5,189 nt of DNA from Oscillospiraceae bacterium. GTDB taxonomy: Bacteria > Bacillota_A > Clostridia > Oscillospirales > Oscillospiraceae. Position 1 is the stretch's first letter, and each line of letters begins with the position of its first letter. The stretch covers positions 1 to 5,189 of the forward strand of contig JAFQDR010000279.1 in the NCBI GenBank assembly GCA_017415945.1, in the 5' to 3' direction. The notes below the pieces were generated by a model. The model worked only from the letters and a program-made list of their open reading frames with translations, ran no database searches and had not been told where the DNA came from. Below are positions 1 to 5,189 of this stretch, one piece after another. The translations under genes and the position numbers were made by a program.

Positions 1-40
1 CAACGGCGGCAGCAAGCAGCCGCCCTACGATGAGGGGGAC
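1..40. repeat. Related repeat end, copy C, cut by the window edge
   Basis: Positions 5-28 form the hairpin module GGCGGC-AGCAAGCA-GCCGCC followed by CTAC. The next bases (29-40, GATGAGGGGGAC) resemble those after copy A (3560-3571, GATGGAGGGGAC). The similarity therefore runs to within 3 nt of the protease stop codon at 43-45. Any left end lies outside the window. The hairpin could help define the 3' end of the operon mRNA, but no T-run follows it. Confidence 0.7.
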
Positions 41-42
41 GT

Positions 43-2973
43 TTACCAAGATTCACGGACGTGGACCGTTACGCTGCAAACGGGTTTGCCGAGGATCTCA
101 CAGGTGATGGTGGTGTCGCCCTCACTCCAGCAGGTGATGGTACAGCCCTTGGTGTTGCCGCGGACAGTGGCAACTGTAGGATCGACAGAATACCACAGCA
201 CATCCGCTTCGGTTACGGTGAGGTTGTCGGGGGCATAGTGCAGGGTGAGCTTGACATCATGACCAATGGCTTCCGTAAATTCCGATAGGGGGGAATTTGC
301 GTAGCGCAGCTCGGCGGAGGTGATGGTGTCATTCGACGGAGGCGGTGTGGGTGTTGGTATATCCACTTCAGGCAGAGTATTGCCTTCCAAGGTGATGCCT
401 CTGCAGTTCATATCCCATTGCAGTGCTATGCCGCCCAAGTCGCGGAACACGGTATTCTTAATGGTGATGCCGTTGCTGTTGCCGAAGCGGACACCGCCTT
501 GGCTGCATTCGTAAATGTCACAGCTTGCAATGGAAATCTGCTCCACGGTGCGTCCGGTGACACCGTAGGTGCCGCATCCGTACAAGCCCAGACCGTACAA
601 GCTGATTTGGCTGCCGGATACGAAATTCAGTACGCCGCCGCTGCATACACCGGGTTCACGGGTATGCCCCGCAGTAAAGTCCTTGAGTACAATTCCGGAA
701 CAGGCGGAGAAGTTCAATACATTGGCATGGCGGGGTACGGCGCTGATGGTGGTTTTGTCCTGCCCCTGCCCTGTGATGCTAAAGTTGGAGACATTATTGA
801 TATACAGCTCGGGGCCATCGGGGCCTTCGTACCATGAGTAGTAGTCTGAGCTGCCCTTGCTGTAATCCTTGGCGGTGCTTAGGTCATATTCCTTTGCTTC
901 CAAGATGATGGCGGTGTTGGGTGCAATGGCTTTCAGAAACTGGTCAACGTTGGATACGCGGACTTCCGTTTGCGGCGGATTTTCGGGTTCGATGATAACG
1001 TCTTCTGTGTTCAAATCCTCGGGGGTCAGGGATTCACCCTTGCGGTTAACAGCGGAAATCTGTTCCACACCGTACCAGTTTACAAATGTATTGTCCTTAA
1101 AGGTACACTTGTCCATAACAACGGGATGACGGCTGCTGTGGAAGTCCAGCATGGAGTTGAGGACGGTGTTGTTTTCGAACTGCAGCAACGTGAGGTTGAT
1201 GCCTTCGCTGAGGAACTCGGTAATGAGGCTGTATACATAGCTGTCGGTGAGTTGGCAGGCATAGAATTCCACAGCCTTGCAGTTTTGCAGATCCAGTATT
1301 GCGCGGCCGTGGCTGTCGGGGGCGCGGTCACCGATGCGGTAGAAGCGGCAGTATTCAAAGCGTGCGGAATCGGTTTCCCACAGGCTCACACCGTAGTCGG
1401 AGCAGTCGTAAATGTCGGAGTTGGTGACCACCATGCGGTCGCAGGTGCGGGAGATGATGCCCACGGCACCGCAGCCGTACAGACCCAAATCGTCCATGGT
1501 CACATCGGTGCAGGTCTCCAATCCGATGACAGCGCCGTCGCAGGAAGTAGGCTGTTTTGTATGACCTGCAGTGAAGCCCTCCAAGGCGATGCGGCTGCAG
1601 TTTTCAAACTTCAGTACATCGGAAATGACAGATTCGGACAAAAATTCCGTGTCATCTCTGCCGCTGCCTCGAATGATGAGGTTTTCCGCGTTGCGGATGA
1701 CCAGCTCCTTGCCACCGTATGCTAAATTCCAGTAGTAGAATTCGCCTGTGTCCTCGGCGGTGCCGTAGGTGTCGGCTTTCCACAGCTCGAAGGCACCGGG
1801 GGTCAGCTCAATGATACGGTCATTGCCCAAAGCGGCGAGGAAGTCGTTGATGCTTGCAACGGTGTAGACCTCTGTTGCATCGGGGTAGGCAGGGGCGGTG
1901 TAGCTGACTGTCTCGTCAATCTCTACATCATGCAGCACTTCGTCTGTGGTGCCGACATCAGGGGTGTTTGTGTCATCGAGCACACTGCTTTCGGGGCTTG
2001 TCATCAGGAAAACACATACACAGACGATTGCAATGACCGCGATCAGCGTGATTCGGAAAGCGGGCTTGCGGTAGTTCAGCACCGACAGGATGCGGGATTT
2101 GACGCTCACTTCACCGAATGCCACGGGACAGGGGGTGTAATGGCTGTGATTGGTGGAGCAGGTGAGCAGTGCGTGGGAGTACTGCTTGCGCTCGTTGAGA
2201 TCCATGTAACGGATAACTTGTTCGTCGCAGGCGTGTTCCATGTCCTTGCACATGAGCCGGTAGGCAGCCCATGCCAACGGGTTGAACCAGTGGAGACACA
2301 GTGCCAGATAGGCCAGCAGCTTGAACCAGTGGTCCCCGGATTTCAAGTGTGCCCATTCGTGGGAGAGAATGTGTTTTCTGGTTCTGCGGCTGAGCCCCAT
2401 GGGAACATAAATGCGGGGACGGATATAGCCCAAAATGAAGGCGGTCTCGATGCGGTCACATTCCCAGCCGCCGATGACCTTCACCGCCTCGCGGACGGTG
2501 CGTTTGAGATGCACATAGGAACCGAAGGCATACAGCAGCATGAGGGCGGCAACGGATGCCCAGATGATGGGCAGCAGCTGTGTCCAATGGAATACGGTAG
2601 GAGCCTCGGGGGTGGGCTGCTGTTCAATATGGATTTCTCCACCCATGTTTCCCGCAAAGTCCTCGGGCAGAGCGGGGGAGATGGGTTCGGCGTTGGGGAG
2701 CGTGGCGTTTTGCACCGTTTGCCCCTGCTCTATGGAGGGCTCAAACACCGCCTCGTAGAACGGAGCTTCCTCCAAGGGGATGGCTTCGGGCTGCAGGCTC
2801 AATGCGCTTTCCAGCTGGAAAGGCATGAGCAGTCGGATAAAGGCCAGCATCCACAGCAGACAGACTGTCCGTTTGGGTGCTTTTTTCAATACTGCCCGCA
2901 GCAACAGAACGGCGGCAATGATGATACTGCCGTGAAAGCTTGCGGTCAGCAGGTTTTGGAAGAAATATGCCAT
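43..2973 (-). CDS. M56-family (BlaR1/MecR1-like) membrane metalloprotease sensor with tandem beta-helix and BIG2-like domains
   Basis: Predicted transmembrane signal-transducing zinc protease of 976 residues. Seen: hydrophobic segments near 4-29, 36-52, 131-151 and 307-325; a roughly 78-residue Pro/Glu-rich outer loop between helices 2 and 3; HEWAH at 205-209 (zinc ligands H205 and H209, catalytic E206); then NPLAW at 231-235 and MEHACDE at 245-251, where E246 is the likely third ligand. This is the M56 signature, with the protease facing the cytosol. Residues 326-976 should be extracellular: beta-helix unit 1 (about 366-640), beta-helix unit 2 (about 670-865), a Pro/Thr linker (872-880) and a BIG2-like Ig domain (about 884-976, DPTVATV and SEGDTTITC). 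BlaR1 and MecR1 are about 600 residues and end in a class D beta-lactamase-like sensor; no such domain or KTG motif is seen here. The start is set by AGGAGGA 7 nt upstream, inside the repressor gene, whose stop lies 3 nt before this ATG. Inferred role: ligand-activated inactivation of the neighbouring repressor. M56 identity is firm; the ligand is unknown. Confidence 0.93.
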   Translation of the reverse strand: MAYFFQNLLTASFHGSIIIAAVLLLRAVLKKAPKRTVCLLWMLAFIRLLMPFQLESALSLQPEAIPLEEAPFYEAVFEPSIEQGQTVQNATLPNAEPISPALPEDFAGNMGGEIHIEQQPTPEAPTVFHWTQLLPIIWASVAALMLLYAFGSYVHLKRTVREAVKVIGGWECDRIETAFILGYIRPRIYVPMGLSRRTRKHILSHEWAHLKSGDHWFKLLAYLALCLHWFNPLAWAAYRLMCKDMEHACDEQVIRYMDLNERKQYSHALLTCSTNHSHYTPCPVAFGEVSVKSRILSVLNYRKPAFRITLIAVIAIVCVCVFLMTSPESSVLDDTNTPDVGTTDEVLHDVEIDETVSYTAPAYPDATEVYTVASINDFLAALGNDRIIELTPGAFELWKADTYGTAEDTGEFYYWNLAYGGKELVIRNAENLIIRGSGRDDTEFLSESVISDVLKFENCSRIALEGFTAGHTKQPTSCDGAVIGLETCTDVTMDDLGLYGCGAVGIISRTCDRMVVTNSDIYDCSDYGVSLWETDSARFEYCRFYRIGDRAPDSHGRAILDLQNCKAVEFYACQLTDSYVYSLITEFLSEGINLTLLQFENNTVLNSMLDFHSSRHPVVMDKCTFKDNTFVNWYGVEQISAVNRKGESLTPEDLNTEDVIIEPENPPQTEVRVSNVDQFLKAIAPNTAIILEAKEYDLSTAKDYSKGSSDYYSWYEGPDGPELYINNVSNFSITGQGQDKTTISAVPRHANVLNFSACSGIVLKDFTAGHTREPGVCSGGVLNFVSGSQISLYGLGLYGCGTYGVTGRTVEQISIASCDIYECSQGGVRFGNSNGITIKNTVFRDLGGIALQWDMNCRGITLEGNTLPEVDIPTPTPPPSNDTITSAELRYANSPLSEFTEAIGHDVKLTLHYAPDNLTVTEADVLWYSVDPTVATVRGNTKGCTITCWSEGDTTITCEILGKPVCSVTVHVRESW
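430..720 (-). repeat. Internal protein repeat, copy 2 (beta-helix unit 2)
   Basis: Encodes residues 752-848, the second copy of the duplicated beta-helix segment, with cysteines 758, 777, 800 and 823 matching those of copy 1. It is shorter than unit 1: after about residue 865 it runs into the linker TPTPPP and then the Ig-like domain. The level of divergence indicates an old duplication and not a recent tandem event. Confidence 0.85.
1327..1617 (-). repeat. Internal protein repeat, copy 1 (beta-helix unit 1)
   Basis: Encodes residues 453-549 of the M56 protein. It aligns without gaps, at an offset of 299 residues, to residues 752-848. Shared blocks include FTAGHT, LGLYGCG, a GRT/SRT turn and DIYxCS; by hand count about 36 of 97 residues are identical. 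Cysteines 459, 478, 501 and 524 are all conserved in copy 2. The short beta strands with recurring small and Gly residues fit right-handed beta-helix rungs. This copy continues with extra rungs to about residue 640. Confidence 0.85.
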
Positions 2974-2976
2974 GGC

Positions 2977-3339
2977 TTATTCCTCCTCGTAGCTGTCGAT
3001 CAGCTGCTTGAGCTGGTCAACCTCCCGTCTGCTGAGCTTTTTGGAGCGGGAAAATGCGGCGATAAAGGCAGGCATGGAGCCCTCGAAGGTCTCCTCCACC
3101 ATGTCATTCAGACGGGATGCCTGTGCCTCCTCCTTGGAAATCAGAGCGGTGACCACAGCGTTTTCGTTTTTGACGATGCCGCGTTCCGCCAGTCTGCGGA
3201 TGACGGTATAGGTGGTGGCCTTGGACCAGCCCAGACGGTTCTTGCACAGCTTTACCAGCTCTGTGGAGTTCACGGGTTCGTTTTCCCACAGAATCAGACA
3301 GAAGCGGTATTCGCTTTCAAAAATCTTAGGTGTGTTCAT
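2977..3339 (-). CDS. BlaI/MecI/CopY-family winged-helix transcriptional repressor
   Basis: Small dimeric DNA-binding repressor of 120 residues, the usual length for the BlaI/MecI family. Seen: an N-terminal winged-helix domain (about 1-68) with recognition-helix region LGWSKATTYTVIRRLAERG at 36-54, matching the family's W-S-x-x-T-x-x-T-x-x-x-R-L pattern. A C-terminal helical dimerisation segment (about 75-116) contains AFIAAFSRSKKLSRREV. By alignment from memory with MecI (cleaved at N101-F102, in LNFVEKEDLS), the equivalent bond here is A95-F96. The ATG at 3337-3339 is preferred because AAAGGAG lies 11 nt upstream and the protein then begins like the family. A TTG-initiated extension to 3381 would have no ribosome binding site and would use up the leader. 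It is the first gene of a two-gene operon with the M56 protease, which is expected to inactivate it when the external signal arrives. A promoter-overlapping dyad suggests it represses its own operon. Confidence 0.94.
   Translation of the reverse strand: MNTPKIFESEYRFCLILWENEPVNSTELVKLCKNRLGWSKATTYTVIRRLAERGIVKNENAVVTALISKEEAQASRLNDMVEETFEGSMPAFIAAFSRSKKLSRREVDQLKQLIDSYEEE
2981..2987 (-). promoter_or_regulatory. Ribosome binding site of the M56 protease gene, inside the repressor gene
   Basis: AGGAGGA on the minus strand lies in the last codons of the repressor gene (its terminal EEE codons) and 7 nt before the protease ATG. With only 3 nt between the repressor stop and the protease start, the two genes are probably translationally coupled and made together. 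Confidence 0.85.
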
Positions 3340-3350
3340 ATATGATAATA

Positions 3351-3357
3351 CTCCTTT
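3351..3357 (-). promoter_or_regulatory. Ribosome binding site of the repressor gene
   Basis: AAAGGAG on the minus strand, 11 nt before the ATG at 3337-3339. It decides the start: the longer reading from TTG at 3381 has no such site. The spacing is slightly long. Confidence 0.75.
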
Positions 3358-3397
3358 TTTTGGTCGGTCTAATTCGTTCAACCTTGCTTATGATTGG

Positions 3398-3426
3398 AGT
3401 TTAACCTATTAAACCTATTTTGTCAA
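3398..3426 (-). promoter_or_regulatory. Sigma-70/SigA-type promoter of the repressor-protease operon
   Basis: On the minus strand a perfect -35 TTGACA (3421-3426) is followed by a 17-bp spacer and TAAACT (3398-3403), which matches four of six bases of the TATAAT consensus. Transcription would start near 3391, giving a leader of about 50 nt before the ATG at 3339. The AT-rich spacer and optimal -35 make this a convincing vegetative promoter. Confidence 0.8.
3399..3414. promoter_or_regulatory. Putative BlaI-type operator dyad overlapping the promoter
   Basis: A perfect inverted repeat, GTTTAA (3399-3404), four-base centre CCTA, TTAAAC (3409-3414), covers most of the -10 and half of the spacer. 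An overlapping direct repeat, AACCTATT at 3403-3410 and 3412-3419, with 9-bp periodicity, extends it toward the -35. Repressors of this family bind short dyads over their own promoters, so this is the natural operator candidate. It does not match the TACA/TGTA core of the well-studied bla/mec/cop operators, so the assignment rests on position and symmetry. Confidence 0.62.
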
Positions 3427-3445
3427 GAGGGGAAATCATTTTCTT

Positions 3446-3559
3446 GTAGGGAGCGTCGTCCTCGACGCGACCTGGCGCAGTTGGACGAGTGCCGATGGAC
3501 AAGACAATGCAGAGTGTTGGGCTGCGGAAAAACGGAGCGTCGGGGACGACGCTCCCTAC
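3446..3559. repeat. GTAGGG...CCCTAC inverted-repeat element (MITE/REP-like), copy A
   Basis: A 114-bp intergenic element bounded by 22-bp terminal inverted repeats, 3446-3467 and 3538-3559, with a single mismatch. Each end is itself a hairpin: GCGTCG/CGACGC on the left (3453-3468), and GGAGCGTCG (3534-3542) with CGACGCTCC (3547-3555) on the right. No open reading frame of note lies inside, and no clear target-site duplication is visible. It sits just upstream of the repressor promoter, starting about 20 bp from the -35. Confidence 0.8.
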
Positions 3560-3588
3560 GATGGAGGGGACTTTTGGTGCGGACTATG

Positions 3589-3614
3589 ACGGCGGCAGCA
3601 AGCAGCCGCTCTAC
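3589..3614. repeat. Related half element, copy D (hairpin module ending in CTCTAC)
   Basis: The stretch 3591-3614 matches 5-28 at 23 of 24 bases; the last motif is CTCTAC instead of CCCTAC. It forms the hairpin GGCGGC...GCCGC and is preceded by ACGG, as in the right ends of the other copies. It lacks a matching left end, so it looks like a solo or decayed right end. It lies between copy A and the reductase terminator. Confidence 0.7.
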
Positions 3615-3625
3615 GGGGGGCGGTG

Positions 3626-3667
3626 AAAATAGGAAACCCCACCGCTGCTTTCCGTTAGCGGTGGGGT
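3626..3667 (-). terminator. Intrinsic terminator of the aldo/keto reductase gene
   Basis: A perfect 10-bp stem, CCCCACCGCT (3637-3646) with AGCGGTGGGG (3657-3666), and a 10-nt loop, starting 22 nt after the stop codon. On the minus strand it is followed by TTTCCTATTTTC. It isolates the reductase transcript from the repressor operon downstream. Confidence 0.88.
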
Positions 3668-3688
3668 GGTATATGTTATTATGATATT

Positions 3689-4876
3689 TTACTTGGCTGC
3701 GGCTTTCTGCTTGGCAGCAGCTTCCGCTCTCTGGCGGGAAATCTCGATCCAGGAGGGCAGGGTCTTTGCCAGCTCGGTCATCTTCTTCATAACACCGGGG
3801 ATATCGATGTTCTGGGGGCAGACCTTGGCGCACTTGCCGCAGCCGATGCAGGCAGCAGACTGCTTTTCGGGGGGCAGTGCTTCCCAGCGCATGGCCAGAT
3901 TGACATTGGTGCCCAAGCGCAGGTCGTTGTAGGTTTCGATGAGCATGGGGATGTTCAGACCCATGGGGCAGCCGTCGCAGCAGTAGCGGCAGGCGGTGCA
4001 GGGAACGGCATCCTTCAGTTCCTCGGCGATATCCAGCACCAGCTTGGTCTCGGCTTCGGACAGAGCGTTGCGGGTTTCGAAGGTGTTCACGTTATCTACC
4101 ATCTGTTCCATGTTGGACATGCCGCTGAGCACCATCTTCACATTGGGCAGGGTCTGCAGGAAGCGGAAGCCCCAGCTTGCGGTGGTCTTATCGGGCTCAA
4201 TTGCACGCAGGCGTGCGGTCTGGTTCTCGTTCAGGTTTGCCAGCTTGCCTCCGCGGACGGGTTCCATGACCCATACGGGAATGCCGTAGGAGGTGATGAG
4301 CTCGTACTTTTCCTTGGCCTCCTGCAGGGTCCAGTCCAGATAGTTCAGCTGGATCTGGCAGAATTCCATGTCCTCGTGAACTTCCTCCAGCCATTCCTTC
4401 ATCATGGGCATACGGCCGTGGCAGGAGCAGCCCAGATGCTTGATGCGGCCCAGACGCTTCTGTTCCTTGAAGTAGTCCAGAATGCCCCAGCGGGGGTCAC
4501 GGTAGGTGCCGATGGACATTTCGTTGACGTTGTGCAGCAGATAGAAGTCAAAGTATTCCACGCCGCACTTCTTCAGCTGTTCCTCGAAGATCTCGGCGGG
4601 GTTGTATTCGGCAACGATCTGGTGACCGGGGTACTTGTCTGCCAGATAGAAGCTCTCACGGGGGTGACGGGCCAGTGCCTTGCCGATGGCGATCTCGCTC
4701 ATGGATTCGTGGTAGGGGTAAGCGGTGTCGAAATAGTTCACGCCGTGTGCCAAAGCGTAGTCGGTCATGGCGTTGACCTGTTCCTGGTCGATGGTGCCGT
4801 TTTCGTCTACGGGCAGACGCATGGTGCCGAAGCCCAGCAGAGACAGCTGCTTGTCCTGAAACGGGGAATAAATCAT
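3689..4876 (-). CDS. Aldo/keto reductase family oxidoreductase with C-terminal 2x[4Fe-4S] ferredoxin domain (COG1453-type)
   Basis: Predicted cytosolic oxidoreductase of 395 residues. Seen: an N-terminal (beta/alpha)8 aldo/keto reductase domain (about 1-285) with LGFGTMRLP at 14-22 and the full catalytic tetrad, D50 and Y55 (FDTAYPY), K81 (ADKYP) and H115 (LLHN). VLSGMSNMEQMVDNV (249-263) is a hallmark near the cofactor-binding end of this subfamily. A C-terminal ferredoxin-like domain carries two clusters of cysteines: C293, C296, C299 (or C300) and C303 followed by P, then C343, C346, C349 and C353 followed by P, the classic CxxCxxCxxxCP pattern for two [4Fe-4S] centres. Members of this group are common in anaerobes; their substrates are mostly unknown, and electron transfer between the iron-sulfur centres and the reductase active site is inferred. 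The protein ends in a charged Ala/Lys/Arg-rich tail (381-395). AAGGAGA lies 8 nt before the ATG. The gene is monocistronic, with its own promoter and terminator, and shows no link to the repressor/protease pair beyond adjacency. Confidence 0.95.
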   Translation of the reverse strand: MIYSPFQDKQLSLLGFGTMRLPVDENGTIDQEQVNAMTDYALAHGVNYFDTAYPYHESMSEIAIGKALARHPRESFYLADKYPGHQIVAEYNPAEIFEEQLKKCGVEYFDFYLLHNVNEMSIGTYRDPRWGILDYFKEQKRLGRIKHLGCSCHGRMPMMKEWLEEVHEDMEFCQIQLNYLDWTLQEAKEKYELITSYGIPVWVMEPVRGGKLANLNENQTARLRAIEPDKTTASWGFRFLQTLPNVKMVLSGMSNMEQMVDNVNTFETRNALSEAETKLVLDIAEELKDAVPCTACRYCCDGCPMGLNIPMLIETYNDLRLGTNVNLAMRWEALPPEKQSAACIGCGKCAKVCPQNIDIPGVMKKMTELAKTLPSWIEISRQRAEAAAKQKAAAK

Positions 4877-4884
4877 GGAATCTC

Positions 4885-4891
4885 TCTCCTT
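4885..4891 (-). promoter_or_regulatory. Ribosome binding site of the aldo/keto reductase gene
   Basis: AAGGAGA on the minus strand, 8 nt before the ATG at 4874-4876; it supports the chosen start. Confidence 0.8.
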
Positions 4892-4916
4892 GGTAGTTTA
4901 TTTCACAGATAAATAC

Positions 4917-4945
4917 ATTGTATCACATGGATTCATGGGATGCAA
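4917..4945 (-). promoter_or_regulatory. Extended -10 promoter of the aldo/keto reductase gene
   Basis: On the minus strand TGATACAAT gives an extended -10 (TGn before TACAAT at 4917-4922). It is preceded, 17 bp upstream, by a weak -35 TTGCAT (4940-4945). The TG extension compensates for the poor -35. The leader would be about 30-35 nt. A perfect ATACA/TGTAT dyad (4913-4923) overlaps the -10. Confidence 0.6.
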
Positions 4946-4966
4946 TTGGAGATTTTAATAAGCGGT

Positions 4967-5053
4967 GTAGGGCGGGGGCTTGCTCCCGCCGCTTGTGCGT
5001 TAACATCGGCAGTGAATGGAGACGGAACGGCGGGAGCAAGCCCCTCGCCCTAC
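4967..5053. repeat. GTAGGG...CCCTAC inverted-repeat element, copy B
   Basis: An 87-bp element with imperfect inverted ends at 4967-4991 and 5028-5053; the right arm carries one extra base and one mismatch. With flanking bases the ends read TGTAGGG and CCCTACA. As in copy A, each end folds on itself: GGCGGGGGC/GCTCCCGCC on the left and GGCGGGAGC/GCCCCTCGCC on the right. It lies upstream of the reductase promoter and encodes nothing recognisable. Confidence 0.82.
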
Positions 5054-5133
5054 AACAAAAATATTTGTGCACGAGATTTTATCCGAATGGTATTGGGAAG
5101 ATATCGGGTATGTGCAATGAAATGTTCGTGCAA

Positions 5134-5176
5134 AATGAAAAAACCGTGAAACCAAAGTTTGTTTCACGGTTTTATA
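5134..5176 (-). terminator. Bidirectional intrinsic terminator, probably for a minus-strand gene beyond the right edge
   Basis: A 13-bp perfect stem, AAAACCGTGAAAC (5140-5152) with GTTTCACGGTTTT (5161-5173), and an 8-nt loop. On the minus strand the stem runs into TTTTTTCATTTTG, a strong U tract; on the plus strand it ends in TTTT and then ATATAAG. No plus-strand gene precedes it here, so it most likely ends a minus-strand gene lying to the right of the window. Confidence 0.82.
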
Positions 5177-5189
5177 TAAGCCTCCCCTG

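Noticed and set aside
970..1725. A 251-codon plus-strand open frame opposite the beta-helix region
   Set aside because: It is antisense to a clearly conserved duplicated domain; its Ala/Val-rich translation has no recognisable family.
46..1998. Beta-lactam sensing by the M56 protein
   Set aside because: No KTG motif and no class D beta-lactamase-like sequence could be seen in the outer region, so the usual BlaR1 function is not supported despite the family name.
1930..3345. A 471-codon plus-strand open frame opposite the protease and repressor genes
   Set aside because: It spans two well-supported minus-strand genes, its translation is low-complexity and Cys/Gln/Gly-rich with no recognisable domain, and it has no convincing ribosome binding site. 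It is an antisense shadow of codon bias.
3340..3381. An N-terminal extension of the repressor starting at TTG
   Set aside because: It has no ribosome binding site, would start only about 10 nt after the predicted transcription start, and adds residues that family members lack.
3446..3614. CRISPR array or a non-coding RNA gene in the repeat-rich gap
   Set aside because: The repeats are inverted and not regularly spaced direct repeats, there are no spacers, and no separate promoter was seen; a palindromic insertion element explains it better.
3423..3833. A 136-codon minus-strand frame across the repeat, terminator and 3' end of the reductase
   Set aside because: It crosses a strong terminator and inverted repeats, overlaps the ferredoxin-domain codons in another frame and has an Arg-rich translation with no domain.
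4376..4912. A 178-codon plus-strand open frame opposite the reductase
   Set aside because: It is the reverse-strand shadow of a gene with a full catalytic tetrad, and it runs through that gene's ribosome binding site.

Overview
The window suggests a moderately GC-rich Firmicute of the class Clostridia, perhaps a gut Oscillospirales-type bacterium. The grounds are strong AGGAG-type ribosome binding sites, a Gram-positive style BlaI/BlaR1 (M56) pair, an aldo/keto reductase with a C-terminal two-[4Fe-4S] ferredoxin domain typical of anaerobes, and small GTAGGG...CCCTAC palindromic intergenic repeats. This assignment is inferred from gene style and not proven.

All three genes lie on the minus strand, so transcription runs right to left. 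At 3689-4876 is a monocistronic COG1453-type aldo/keto reductase. It has its own extended -10 promoter (4917-4945), a good ribosome binding site and a strong intrinsic terminator (3626-3667). Between 3423 and 3688 there is no gene: this stretch holds a 114-bp inverted-repeat element, a related half element and the terminator. At 2977-3339 is a BlaI/MecI/CopY-family winged-helix repressor. Its promoter (TTGACA, 17 bp, TAAACT) is overlapped by a perfect GTTTAA-N4-TTAAAC dyad, the likely autoregulatory operator. Three bases downstream, and translationally linked by a ribosome binding site inside the repressor gene, is a 976-residue M56 (BlaR1/MecR1-type) membrane metalloprotease at 43-2973.

The notable feature is the sensor half of that protease. 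After a normal four-helix membrane/HEXXH module, it carries no recognisable penicillin-binding domain. Instead it has two tandem right-handed beta-helix (pectin-lyase-like fold) units, clearly duplicated from each other, then a Pro/Thr linker and a C-terminal BIG2-like Ig domain. The pair most likely works as in bla/mec systems: an outside ligand activates the protease, which leads to repressor cleavage and derepression. The input, however, would be a surface or polysaccharide-type ligand and not a beta-lactam. No output gene is present in the operon, so its regulon is either only itself or lies elsewhere.

The right end (4877-5189) has no gene. It contains the reductase promoter, an 87-bp inverted-repeat element and a bidirectional terminator, probably closing a minus-strand gene beyond the window.
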